DNA from: Psychrobacillus sp044762655
GTDB taxonomy: Bacteria; Bacillota; Bacilli; Bacillales_A; Planococcaceae
Reading direction: 5' to 3'
Length of the DNA stretch: 64,000 nucleotides
Assembly (NCBI RefSeq): GCF_044762655.1
Contig: NZ_JBIWER010000001.1
Location: 372,001-436,000 of the forward strand
The translations under genes and the position numbers were made by a program. This document shows positions 26,600 through 34,732 of this stretch, in pieces (position 1 is the stretch's first letter; each line of letters opens with the position of its first letter). The notes beneath the pieces are model-generated. The model was not told where the DNA came from. It ran no database searches and worked only from the letters and a program-made list of their open reading frames with translations.

Positions 26600-27020
26600 T
26601 AGAAAAATTCACCCTAAAACAAATCTAGTAATAACAAGGTTTTTTGGTATTTTTTATTAAATAAAAAAATTTTTTTAGGATACTAATTATTCATTACTTT
26701 CAATAAATTTTATCAATAAAATATCATTCATTCTTCTGAATCACTAGCGCTTCAACGCTTTAAAGCATTGGGCAAGTAAATAAAAAAGAGAAGGACACAA
26801 AAATTCCGACAAAAATAAGAAGCCTTGAAAATTTTGCAAACTGTAAAATTTTCAAGGCTTTCTATTAGGTTTCGGCTACAATTGTTTTTCGTTACATTGG
26901 ACGCTTTCCGGACGTCCGGCTCGTGCCTATAGTCTCTCTCAGGAGTCGCCGCCGCAAAGGAAAACAACCAGAATATAAAAGTTCTATAAATAATCTTTTG
27001 GCTATATATTCCCCAAAATA
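26600..27020. other. Gap between fabF and the app-like operon
   Basis: Very AT-rich at 26.60-26.73 kb. Then comes an isolated hairpin (26821-26859) and a degenerate piece of the GC-rich dispersed family near 26885-26955 (GGACGCTTTCCGGACG, GGCTCGTGCC, GGAGTCGCCGCC). A 71-codon frame through this stretch (26752-26967) has no SD and is not protein-like. Confidence 0.55.
26821..26859. terminator. Orphan long hairpin
   Basis: AGCCTTGAAAATTTT pairs perfectly with AAAATTTTCAAGGCT around 9 nt, with T-rich flanks on both strands. No gene ends beside it. Confidence 0.6.
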
Positions 27021-27025
27021 AAGAA

Positions 27026-27061
27026 AAAAACGTGAAATCAAATAATCGATTTCACGTTTTT
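27026..27061 (-). terminator. Intrinsic terminator of fabH-fabF
   Basis: AAAAACGTGAAATC pairs with GATTTCACGTTTTT; further T follow on the minus strand. Confidence 0.93.
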
Positions 27062-27071
27062 AAAAATAAAT

Positions 27072-28307
27072 TTAAGCTTTTTTAAATAATATACTTGCAT
27101 TATGTCCGCCGAAACCTAATGAATTACTCATAGCAAATTCGATATCCGCTTTTCTTGCAGCATTCGGAACATAATCCAAATCACATTGTGGATCTGGTGT
27201 TTCCAAATTCATTGTTGGGGGTAAGATTCCTTCTTTTAAGGCTAATACAGTGAAGATTGCTTCCACTCCACCAGCAGCTCCTAGAAGGTGGCCAGTCATG
27301 GACTTTGTTGAGCTCATCGCTAATTTATAAGCATGTTCACCAAAAACAGTTTTCACTGCCATTGTTTCAAAATGATCATTATATGGCGTACTCGTTCCAT
27401 GCGCATTAATATAATCGACTTGGTCTGGTGTAATTGATGCATCTTCAATTGCTTGTTTCATCGCACGAGCAGCACCTTCTCCTCCTGGAGCTGGAGCAGT
27501 GATATGATGGGCATCACCAGTAGAACCATAGCCAATAATTTCTGCATAAATTTTTGCACCACGAGCTACCGCATGTTCATATTCCTCTAAAATAATTATA
27601 CCTGCACCTTCACCTATTACGAATCCATCACGATTCGCATCAAATGGACGTGATGCTTTTTCAGGCTCCGTATTTAGCGTAAGTGCAGTATTCGATACAA
27701 ACCCTGCTACGGACATATTAGTAATTGGAGATTCTGCTCCACCTGTTATCATAACGTCAGCATCTCCACGTTCAATCACCTTAAACGCATCTCCAATAGA
27801 GTTAGTACCAGAAGCACAAGCTGTTACCGAGCAGGAATTAATAGCCTTGGCTCCAAAATGAATGGAGACTTGACCTGCTGCCATATCGGGAATCATCATT
27901 GGAACAAAAAATGGACTTACTCGGCGTGCCCCTTTTTCTAAAAAGGTACGGAATTGAGCCTCATAGGTTTCCATTCCACCTATACCAGAACCAATCCATA
28001 CTCCTGTACGAAGGCCCACTTCTTCTGTAATTGTAAGATTTGCATCCTCTACAGCCATAATTGAAGCAGCTAATGCATAATGGGTGAAACGATCCATTTT
28101 ACGTGCTTCTTTTCTTTCAATGTACTTCTCAATATCAAAATCCTTTACTTCCGCTGCAACTTTAGCTGCAAACTGGGAAGCATCTAGTCTTGTTAGCATA
28201 CCCACACCAGATTTACCTTCTTTAATACCTGACCAAGTTGTTTCTATATCATTACCTAGTGGTGTAACAGCGCCTATACCCGTTACTACTACCCTACGTT
28301 TTGTCAT
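27072..28307 (-). CDS. fabF: Beta-ketoacyl-ACP synthase II
   Basis: Condensing enzyme elongating acyl-ACP with malonyl-ACP in fatty acid synthesis. The catalytic triad is visible as Cys164 (TACASGT), His in NAHGTSTPYND and His in GHLLGAAGG. Length of 411 is standard. It is 28 bp downstream of fabH, and the two share a FapR-type operator and promoter. Confidence 0.97.
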   Translation of the reverse strand: MTKRRVVVTGIGAVTPLGNDIETTWSGIKEGKSGVGMLTRLDASQFAAKVAAEVKDFDIEKYIERKEARKMDRFTHYALAASIMAVEDANLTITEEVGLRTGVWIGSGIGGMETYEAQFRTFLEKGARRVSPFFVPMMIPDMAAGQVSIHFGAKAINSCSVTACASGTNSIGDAFKVIERGDADVMITGGAESPITNMSVAGFVSNTALTLNTEPEKASRPFDANRDGFVIGEGAGIIILEEYEHAVARGAKIYAEIIGYGSTGDAHHITAPAPGGEGAARAMKQAIEDASITPDQVDYINAHGTSTPYNDHFETMAVKTVFGEHAYKLAMSSTKSMTGHLLGAAGGVEAIFTVLALKEGILPPTMNLETPDPQCDLDYVPNAARKADIEFAMSNSLGFGGHNASILFKKA

Positions 28308-28335
28308 GAATTATTCACCCTTCCAAATTGTACGT

Positions 28336-29271
28336 TTATTTTCCCCATTTTAAAGTAATTGCTCCCCAAGTCAAACCTCCACCAAAACCTACCATAACAA
28401 TTGTGTCATCATCTTTTACTTTACCATTTTTAACTTCTTCTTTTAAAGATAATGGAATGGAAGCTGAAGATGTATTACCGTACTTATGAATTGTTTTAGA
28501 CATCTTCTCAAGCGGTAACCCTAGTCTTTCTCTTGCGGATTCCATTATACGAATATTCGCTTGGTGTGGAATTAGCATGTCAATTTCTTCTTTGTTTAAT
28601 CCAGCTTTTTCTATTACATTAACGGCAGATTCACCCATTTGTCTTACAGCAAATTTGAATACCTCTCGTCCGTTCATTTGAAGATGTGGACCTTCTTGTG
28701 ATAAATGCTTACCACCACTACCGTCAGCACCAAGTTCGAAAGATAAAATTCCTCGTCCTTCAGAAACTTTGCTTAATACCGCAGCACCAGCACCATCACC
28801 AAATAATACGGCAGTGTTTCTATCATTCCAATCCGTAATTTTGGACAATTTCTCTACTCCCACGACAAGTACATGAGAATACGTATCAGACTCAACAAAT
28901 TGCTTTGCTGTTACTAATCCATATATAAATCCTGCACATGCAGCAGATAAATCCATTGCAGCAGCATTCGTTGCACCCAGTTGTTCCTGTAGCATAGTTG
29001 AAACACTTGGAAACGGGCGGTCTGGAGTTACAGTAGCCACAATTATTAAACCAATTTGATCGGCGTTAATACCTGCATCTTTAATTGCTTCTTTTGCAGC
29101 TTTCACAGCCATATGAGATGTATTCTCTTCTGCTCCAGCAATTCGACGTTCTTCTATACCAGTCATCGTTCTAATCCATTCGTCAGATGTATCCATTCGT
29201 TTTTCAAGGTCTTCATTTGTCAAAATATGTTCAGGTGCATATGTCCCTAAACCAATTATTCCTGCATTCAT
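28336..29271 (-). CDS. fabH: Beta-ketoacyl-ACP synthase III
   Basis: Starts fatty acid synthesis by condensing a branched or straight acyl-CoA primer with malonyl-ACP. Catalytic Cys112 in AACAGFIYG, His in HQANIRI, Asn in KYGNTSSASIP. At 311 residues it corresponds to the B. subtilis FabHA gene linked to fabF. Primer preference cannot be read from sequence. Confidence 0.97.
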   Translation of the reverse strand: MNAGIIGLGTYAPEHILTNEDLEKRMDTSDEWIRTMTGIEERRIAGAEENTSHMAVKAAKEAIKDAGINADQIGLIIVATVTPDRPFPSVSTMLQEQLGATNAAAMDLSAACAGFIYGLVTAKQFVESDTYSHVLVVGVEKLSKITDWNDRNTAVLFGDGAGAAVLSKVSEGRGILSFELGADGSGGKHLSQEGPHLQMNGREVFKFAVRQMGESAVNVIEKAGLNKEEIDMLIPHQANIRIMESARERLGLPLEKMSKTIHKYGNTSSASIPLSLKEEVKNGKVKDDDTIVMVGFGGGLTWGAITLKWGK

Positions 29272-29300
29272 GAATGTTCCTCTTTTCTTGTAATCTATTA

Positions 29301-29317
29301 TTAGTACCTGGTGTTAA
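29301..29317 (-). promoter_or_regulatory. FapR operator
   Basis: TTAGTACCTGGTGTTAA is the FapR 17-bp near-palindrome. It abuts the -10 hexamer and covers the expected transcription start, so malonyl-CoA-responsive repression of fabHF is predicted. Confidence 0.85.
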
Positions 29318-29345
29318 TAATAACGAATATATGTACATTTTTCAA
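29317..29345 (-). promoter_or_regulatory. Sigma-A promoter of fabH-fabF
   Basis: TTGAAA, exactly 17 bp, TATTAT on the minus strand, overlapped by the FapR operator. Confidence 0.8.
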
Positions 29346-29434
29346 CAAGAGAGTTTGTTTTCCCAAATATTCTTTTGTTAAATGGTATGCTATGGTATGA
29401 TACATATAGTAAAATTAGTGTTGAGGTGAATATA

Positions 29435-29623
29435 GTGCAATATATTATGACGTTTTTCTGGTCAGTACTTTTAGTTTCTATGTTAAATTATGTTGTAAGC
29501 TCCGTTCAAAACGTTGAGTTTGTATTTATGAATGGTATTATCATGTCCATTCCTGTTGCCATTTTGGTTTTAGTAATCGCAGCAATCATTCCTGACGAAC
29601 CAGTAGCTAAAACACATCACTAA
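29435..29623 (+). CDS. yjzD: DUF2929 family small membrane protein YjzD
   Basis: A 62-residue protein with two spans (about 4-20 and 30-52) starting MQYIMTFFWSVLLV. The GTG at 29435 has GAGGTG 6 nt upstream; a longer frame from 29375 lacks an SD. Its place divergent from fabH matches B. subtilis yjzD. Function unknown. Confidence 0.8.
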   Translation: MQYIMTFFWSVLLVSMLNYVVSSVQNVEFVFMNGIIMSIPVAILVLVIAAIIPDEPVAKTHH

Positions 29624-29652
29624 AAAAAGCCTTCCATTGGGAGGCTTTTTTT
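29624..29652 (+). terminator. Intrinsic terminator of yjzD
   Basis: AAAAAGCCTTCC pairs with GGGAGGCTTTTT around ATT; T run follows. Confidence 0.92.
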
Positions 29653-29810
29653 GTTCAAATATAAGAAATTATATATAACACCACAGCGAACGAAAATGTT
29701 TTTTATTGTATGTCTAGCTTTGCACAGGGGCACCACGATCGCGTATATAGACTGTCATCCACTTTAGCAATAGGAAAGTAAATTTTTCTAATTATCCAAA
29801 AGTGCCCTTA

Positions 29811-29985
29811 CCTGTTTCTAAAAAGTATAGGAGGGCGACTAAAAGACAGATGCGACAGGAGTACCGAAAAAAAGGGATGCTGGTTGGTTGCGACGGACGT
29901 CACAACCAGTCAGCATCCTAAAAATTCACTCGGTAATCATAACAGAAAACGTCTGTCCAAGCCCTTCGAAAACGGTAGAAACAGG
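29811..29985. repeat. Nested inverted-repeat element
   Basis: CCTGTTTCTA at 29811-29820 is repeated inverted as TAGAAACAGG at 29976-29985, bracketing a 44-bp hairpin. The right part (29948-29981) is the inverted copy Z of the GGACAGACGTT repeat. Nothing else gene-like lies between 29653 and 30061. Confidence 0.6.
29875..29918 (-). terminator. Large imperfect hairpin, possible clpB terminator
   Basis: GGATGCTG...TTGGTTG pairs with CAACCA...CAGCATCC. A run of seven T follows on the minus strand, 140 bp beyond the clpB stop. Confidence 0.6.
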
Positions 29986-30061
29986 TTTTGACATTAAAGG
30001 GACGGGCATTTTTGTCCGGGTTTTTGTTCAGAACAATTTTTCGAGAGGGTATTAAACCAAC

Positions 30062-32194
30062 TTATTCTGTCGAGATCTTTAGTTCATTTTCCTCCATTTT
30101 AGCAACTACCTTGCTGCCCGGTAAAACAGTGCCACCGATTAAAAGCTTGGCAACTGCTGTTTCTAAATAACGTTGGATGTATCTTTTTAATGGTCTTGCA
30201 CCAAATGCAGCGTCTGTACCTTCCTCCACGATCCAATGTAGCACTGCATCATCCACTTGCAACTCAATTTCTTGTTCACGTAAACGTTTTTGCAGTTGTT
30301 TTACATATTTTTCTGTAATTTTGACAAAATGATGCGTTGTCAATGAGTGGAACATAATGATGTCATCTAAACGATTCAATAATTCTGGTTTGAAATGCTC
30401 ACGTAAAGCACTCATGACTAGTGTTTCTTCCTGATCCGAAACCTCTCCAGTCGTATTGGCTAAATACTGCGATCCTATATTAGAAGTAAGGATAACAATC
30501 GTATTTGTAAAGTTTACGATTCTCCCTTGGCTATCTGTAATTCTACCATCATCCATCAATTGCAATAATATATTGGCAACATCCGGATGTGCTTTTTCTA
30601 TTTCATCCAGCAGTACAACTGAATATGGATTTCTACGAACAGCTTCCGTTAATTGACCACCTTCCTCATAACCGATATATCCTGGAGGAGCACCGACTAA
30701 ACGAGAAACACTATGCTTTTCCATATACTCAGACATATCAATTCGAATGAAATGCTCCTCCGAATCAAATAAATTTGCGGCCAATGATTTAGCTAGCTCC
30801 GTTTTACCTACGCCGGTAGGTCCTAAAAATAAGAAAGAGCCAATTGGTTTATTTGGATCCTTAATCCCTGCTCTCGCACGCCAAACAGCTTCTGTAACTA
30901 ATTGGACGGCTTGATCTTGTCCGACTACACGCTCTCCTAAAGTTTCTTTTAAGCGTAAAAGCTTTTCTCTCTCTCCTTCAACGAGTTTCGTAACAGGAAT
31001 CCCTGTCCATCTGGATACGATGGACGCAATTTCTTCTGCAGTTACTTCTTCACGTAAAAGTCGAGTTTCTGATTCTTCATTTACTTCGTTTTCATACATT
31101 TGAAGCTCTTTTTCCAGTGTAGGAATTTTCCCGTGACGAAGTTCTGCTGCTTTGTTTAGATCGTATTGATTTTCCGCTTCTTCTAACTCTCGGCGATAGC
31201 GATCCAATTCTTCCCGCTTCTGTTGAATTACTTGGATGGCTTCCTTCTCTTGCTCCCATTTTGTTCGCATTTCACTTGTAGATGTTTCTAATTCCTTTAA
31301 GTCTATTCTTAGCTGCTCTAATCTTTTTTGACTAGCAGCATCTTTTTCTTTCATTAATGCTTGTTCTTCGATTTGAAGCTGCATCATTTTTCTCGTAACT
31401 TCATCAAGCTCTTGTGGCATAGAATCAATTTCTGTTCGAATCATCGCACAAGCTTCATCAACTAAATCGATTGCTTTGTCAGGCAAAAATCGTTCTGTAA
31501 TATATCGATTAGAAAGCTCGGCCGCTGCAACGATTGCTCGGTCATGAATTCGCACACCGTGATGTAACTCAAAGCGTTCCTTTAGCCCACGTAATATAGA
31601 AACAGTATCCTCTATAGATGGCTCTCTTACCATCACTTGTTGGAAGCGTCTTTCCAGTGCAGGGTCTTTTTCTATATACATGCGATACTCATCCAGTGTT
31701 GTCGCACCAATACAATGCAGTTCACCACGTGCTAGCATTGGTTTTAGCATATTTCCAGCGTCCATTGCACCGTCCGATTTTCCAGCACCAACTATTGTAT
31801 GAATCTCATCGATGAACAAAATAATTTGACCTTCACTGTCTTTCACTTGTTTTAAAACTGCTTGCAGACGCTCCTCAAATTCTCCGCGATATTTTGCTCC
31901 AGCGATTAAGGAACTCATATCTAGCTCAAAAATTTCCTTCTCTTTTAACCCTTCAGGAACGTCCTTGCGTACAATGCGCTGTGCAAGCCCTTCTACAATG
32001 GCAGTTTTACCTACACCTGGCTCTCCAATCAGGACAGGATTATTCTTCGTTTTTCTTGATAAAATACGAATAACATCTCTAATTTCCTGATCGCGACCAA
32101 TAACAGGATCCATTTTCCCTTCCTTAACTGCAGTAACTAGATTTCGACCATACGTTTCTAAAGGACTTTTTTCATCCTGCTGTTTCATTTGCAT
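30062..32194 (-). CDS. clpB: ClpB-type disaggregase lacking the N-terminal domain
   Basis: AAA+ chaperone that threads aggregated proteins. NBD1 has Walker A GEPGVGKT near 57-64. A full ClpB coiled-coil M domain follows (about 250-400, starting RTEIDSMPQELDEV), and NBD2 has GPTGVGKTELAKS near 450. The product is about 710 residues against about 860 for usual ClpB. The ~145-residue Clp_N substrate domain is absent, and the protein starts only ~15 residues before NBD1. An SD, CtsR operator and promoter sit directly upstream, so this is the designed start rather than decay. ATG at 32194 or TTG at 32200 are both possible. Confidence 0.92.
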   Translation of the reverse strand: MQMKQQDEKSPLETYGRNLVTAVKEGKMDPVIGRDQEIRDVIRILSRKTKNNPVLIGEPGVGKTAIVEGLAQRIVRKDVPEGLKEKEIFELDMSSLIAGAKYRGEFEERLQAVLKQVKDSEGQIILFIDEIHTIVGAGKSDGAMDAGNMLKPMLARGELHCIGATTLDEYRMYIEKDPALERRFQQVMVREPSIEDTVSILRGLKERFELHHGVRIHDRAIVAAAELSNRYITERFLPDKAIDLVDEACAMIRTEIDSMPQELDEVTRKMMQLQIEEQALMKEKDAASQKRLEQLRIDLKELETSTSEMRTKWEQEKEAIQVIQQKREELDRYRRELEEAENQYDLNKAAELRHGKIPTLEKELQMYENEVNEESETRLLREEVTAEEIASIVSRWTGIPVTKLVEGEREKLLRLKETLGERVVGQDQAVQLVTEAVWRARAGIKDPNKPIGSFLFLGPTGVGKTELAKSLAANLFDSEEHFIRIDMSEYMEKHSVSRLVGAPPGYIGYEEGGQLTEAVRRNPYSVVLLDEIEKAHPDVANILLQLMDDGRITDSQGRIVNFTNTIVILTSNIGSQYLANTTGEVSDQEETLVMSALREHFKPELLNRLDDIIMFHSLTTHHFVKITEKYVKQLQKRLREQEIELQVDDAVLHWIVEEGTDAAFGARPLKRYIQRYLETAVAKLLIGGTVLPGSKVVAKMEENELKISTE

Positions 32195-32219
32195 ATACAA
32201 ACATCTCCTTTTGAAGTAG

Positions 32220-32236
32220 TTTGACCTTCTTTGACT
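32220..32236 (-). promoter_or_regulatory. CtsR operator
   Basis: AGTCAAAGAAGGTCAAA on the minus strand is a perfect match to the CtsR heptad direct repeat (RGTCAAA NAN RGTCAAA), just downstream of the -10. Confidence 0.9.
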
Positions 32237-32242
32237 AATGTA

Positions 32243-32271
32243 ATTATACGACCTAGCTAATCACTTTGTAA
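32243..32271 (-). promoter_or_regulatory. Sigma-A promoter of clpB
   Basis: TTACAA, 17 bp, TATAAT on the minus strand, followed at once by the CtsR operator. Confidence 0.8.
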
Positions 32272-32379
32272 AGAAATATGGCTATCTACGTCTAACTAAG
32301 AAGTTCGAGTAAATATGCTATTATAGTAGAAAGTGCAAACACGACTTCGAATGTGAATAACGGAAAGGAAGTAATAATC

Positions 32380-33075
32380 ATGACTGAACAAAGTTCCAAT
32401 TCACAAGGCATACATGCACTGTTTGAACAATTTGGTGCAAACTTAAAACTAGAAAAGGATCGCTCCGTCTTTTTAGAAGGTCAAATTGCGGAAGATGTCT
32501 ACCTCATCAAAACAGGTACCGTTCGCATAAGCAAGGATACGGAAAGCGGTAAAATATTGACTTTGCGAATTTCAGGAAATAGCACATTTATCGGAGAAGC
32601 ATCTATATTTTGCGATACTATTTATCATTCAGTTTCTGCTAATACGATAGAGCCGACTGAATTATTAGTGTTGTCACGTGCCACACTTGAAAAATATTTA
32701 TCGGAGTGTTCTTCTCTCATGATGGAATGGATCCAAATCATGCAAACGCATAATTTAAAAAATGAAACTCGCTTTAGAGATTTGTTGCTGCATGGGAAAA
32801 AAGGTGCGTTAATGTCCACATTGATACGACTAACAAATACGTACGGGGTAAAACAAACGGATGGTAGCATTCTCATTAATCATGCTATGACCAATCAGGA
32901 GCTGGCTAACTTCTGCGCTACAAGTAGAGAGGTCGTTAACCGAATTTTAAATGATCTAAAGAAAAAAAATGTGCTTTCGTTGGATAAAGGGATGATCACG
33001 ATTCATGATCTACATTTTTTAAGGACAGAAGTAGAATGTGATAATTGCCCACTGTATATTTGCCGAATTGACTAG
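32380..33075 (+). CDS. fnr: Fnr-type Fe-S transcriptional regulator (Crp/Fnr family)
   Basis: A 231-residue cAMP-receptor-type regulator with an N-terminal beta-roll and a C-terminal helix-turn-helix (NQELANFCATSREVVNRIL). The C-terminal CDNCPLYIC spacing (C-x2-C-x4-C) and an Asp 86 residues before the first Cys match B. subtilis Fnr ligands Cys227, Cys230, Cys235 and Asp141. It therefore probably carries an oxygen-sensing 4Fe-4S cluster. An upstream GTG (32353) lacks an SD; AAAGGAAG precedes the ATG at 32380. It is divergent from clpB and monocistronic. Confidence 0.85.
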   Translation: MTEQSSNSQGIHALFEQFGANLKLEKDRSVFLEGQIAEDVYLIKTGTVRISKDTESGKILTLRISGNSTFIGEASIFCDTIYHSVSANTIEPTELLVLSRATLEKYLSECSSLMMEWIQIMQTHNLKNETRFRDLLLHGKKGALMSTLIRLTNTYGVKQTDGSILINHAMTNQELANFCATSREVVNRILNDLKKKNVLSLDKGMITIHDLHFLRTEVECDNCPLYICRID

Positions 33076-33124
33076 GTTGGGTGGATTTTAAGAATACCCG
33101 GGCCAAAAAACTCCTATTTTTGAA

Positions 33125-33235
33125 GTACAAAAACCAGATATGCCGTTGATTGTAGTGTAGATCTTACTCTTTCCATCTTACTCTTTCCGTGGGCACGGCT
33201 CGAGCCTGTGGTCTCTCCCTCGTGCTGTCCCACAT
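33125..33235. repeat. Dispersed intergenic element, partial copy C
   Basis: CCAGATATGCCGTTGATTGTAG and TTTCCGTGGGCACGG..CTCGAGCCTGT recur at 38835-38893. Inside it CTTACTCTTTCC is tandemly duplicated at 33164-33189. Confidence 0.65.
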
Positions 33236-33269
33236 GGATTATTTACTAAAATTTACCCAATCTCATAAG

Positions 33270-33304
33270 AAAAAGTCGAATCTTTAATTCCGATTCGACT
33301 TTTT
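33270..33304. terminator. Bidirectional terminator between fnr and yitW
   Basis: AAAAAGTCGAATC pairs perfectly with GATTCGACTTTTT around 9 nt. Confidence 0.93.
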
Positions 33305-33323
33305 TCGTTCATGTATATAGTTT

Positions 33324-33644
33324 TTATCTTATACCTAAAGCTATTTTAGCGTAACGAGACATATTTTCTTTTGACCACGGTGGATTGAAAACAATATTAA
33401 CATCTGTCTCTTTTACTTCTGGCAGTTCGCCAAGGGCTGTTTTTACTTGATCGACAATCTGTGGACCCATTGGGCAGCCGATTGATGTTAAAGTCATTGT
33501 AACTTTTGCAATATCATCATCTGCTAATTGTACATCATATACTAAACCTAAATTGACAATATCAATACCTAGTTCAGGGTCGATAACGTTCTCAAGAGCG
33601 GCCATCATACTATCCTTCATATCTTGTTCTGCATCTTGACTCAT
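33324..33644 (-). CDS. yitW: MIP18/SufT-family Fe-S assembly protein YitW
   Basis: A 106-residue DUF59 protein. The family hallmarks are VIDPELGIDIVNLGLVYDV (20-38), the TSIGCPMGP loop with its conserved Cys, and the NPPWSKENMSRYAKIALG end. Homologues help deliver Fe-S clusters. Strong SD GAGGAGG. It is separated from yitV by a 200-bp highly structured leader. Confidence 0.92.
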   Translation of the reverse strand: MSQDAEQDMKDSMMAALENVIDPELGIDIVNLGLVYDVQLADDDIAKVTMTLTSIGCPMGPQIVDQVKTALGELPEVKETDVNIVFNPPWSKENMSRYAKIALGIR

Positions 33645-33674
33645 ATTGAAAACCTCCTCTATTTTATCCCGGTT

Positions 33675-33803
33675 TAACAGGCTGTAATACCCCTATCTCA
33701 ACTTTTTAAAGAAAATCAAGAGAAAAGTTAGGGATAAACAGCCTGTAAATCCCCGATTGGTTCAACTAACCATCAGCGGGGAAGAAGTAAATCCTCGCTG
33801 ATG
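33675..33803 (-). ncRNA. Structured leader upstream of yitW
   Basis: Three inverted repeats in 130 bp. ACAGGCTG...CCCTA...AACTTTT pairs with AAAAGTT...AGGG...CAGCCTGT (33677-33746). CCCCG pairs with CGGGG around TTGGTT-CAAC-TAACCA. TCAGCG.GGA pairs with TCC.CGCTGA (33772-33802). The last two share bases and are mutually exclusive. It could be a cis-regulatory RNA for yitW or a mobile palindromic element. Confidence 0.5.
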
Positions 33804-33844
33804 AAAGTTTCACTTTATATCTCAATCATATCAAACTCATCTGT

Positions 33845-34603
33845 TTATGCCAAACTGTTTGCTAGCCACTCCATAGAAGCTAACATTCCTTTTCTTGACA
33901 CAGCGTGCCCTGCCAATTTTTCATTCATCAGTACTATATTTTGTTTATCATATTGTTTTCTGAGAGACGCGATAAATTTGGCAGTTGGTTCATATGGTAC
34001 AACTGGATCTTTTTCTCCGTGCCAGAAAAACAAAGGTGTTTCGATCAGGTTGTCCGGATGGCTAGAGGCATCAAAATTAGATAATGTGTCCAACATCTTT
34101 GTTCGCTCATCTGCACTTAATGGCACCTTGAATCCTTTTTGCTCTACGGATGCAATTTGTGCCTTGGCAAGTTCTACATAACCAGGAGTTCCCATCAAAA
34201 TGACTGCCGCATCAATCCATGGATAGATCGTTAAACAGCCTAAAGTAGTTATTCCTCCCATTGATGTACCGGCTAAAGCGATTTTTTGTTCTGTTAAATA
34301 GTTACGTTTTTCTAATTCCTGTTTAATTGTATTAACTTCTTCAATAGATGTTAATACAATTTCCCAAAAGCGCAAACTTATCTCTACTTCATCTAATTTT
34401 TCATCTCGTTGACCATGTAGATGTGCATCAGGTAAAATTACCCGACATCCCTTTTGTACTAGCTGATATGCGTAATGTAGGTTATGCTCTTTTGCACTTT
34501 CAAATCCGTGTAAAAAGACGACAATTGGAGCATCCTTCTTTATTTCTTCATTTTGAATATGTAATAACGGAATGCTTCCCCAAATCTCAGTAGTGACTAT
34601 CAT
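33845..34603 (-). CDS. yitV: Alpha/beta hydrolase (esterase) YitV
   Basis: A 252-residue serine hydrolase. The nucleophile elbow GTSMGG has Ser114, Asp199 lies in HGEKDPVVPY and His233 in AGHAVS. Natural substrate unknown; the family is annotated as esterase or prolyl-oligopeptidase-like. The trio yitU-yitV-yitW is conserved in B. subtilis, though here yitU is divergent. Confidence 0.88.
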   Translation of the reverse strand: MIVTTEIWGSIPLLHIQNEEIKKDAPIVVFLHGFESAKEHNLHYAYQLVQKGCRVILPDAHLHGQRDEKLDEVEISLRFWEIVLTSIEEVNTIKQELEKRNYLTEQKIALAGTSMGGITTLGCLTIYPWIDAAVILMGTPGYVELAKAQIASVEQKGFKVPLSADERTKMLDTLSNFDASSHPDNLIETPLFFWHGEKDPVVPYEPTAKFIASLRKQYDKQNIVLMNEKLAGHAVSRKGMLASMEWLANSLA

Positions 34604-34675
34604 CTATACCCCGCCTTTCTATTATTATTCTACCAAAGTAATTCTGTGAGTACAAAGAGGTTGAGTTTTTTCATT

Positions 34676-34704
34676 TTGACGTTATTCATTGAAAACGATA
34701 CACT
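34676..34704 (+). promoter_or_regulatory. Promoter of yitU-degV
   Basis: TTGACG, 17 bp, TACACT, 30 bp before the yitU start. Confidence 0.6.
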
Positions 34705-34732
34705 TTAAAGTAAGATAGAAGGGAGTTTTTTT

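Noticed and set aside
26752..26967. 71-codon minus-strand frame
   Set aside because: It is made of a hairpin arm and a dispersed-element fragment, with no SD.
30062..32200. clpB as a pseudogene truncated at its 5' end
   Set aside because: Promoter, CtsR operator and SD are intact immediately upstream, both ATPase domains are complete, and no Clp_N remnant is found.
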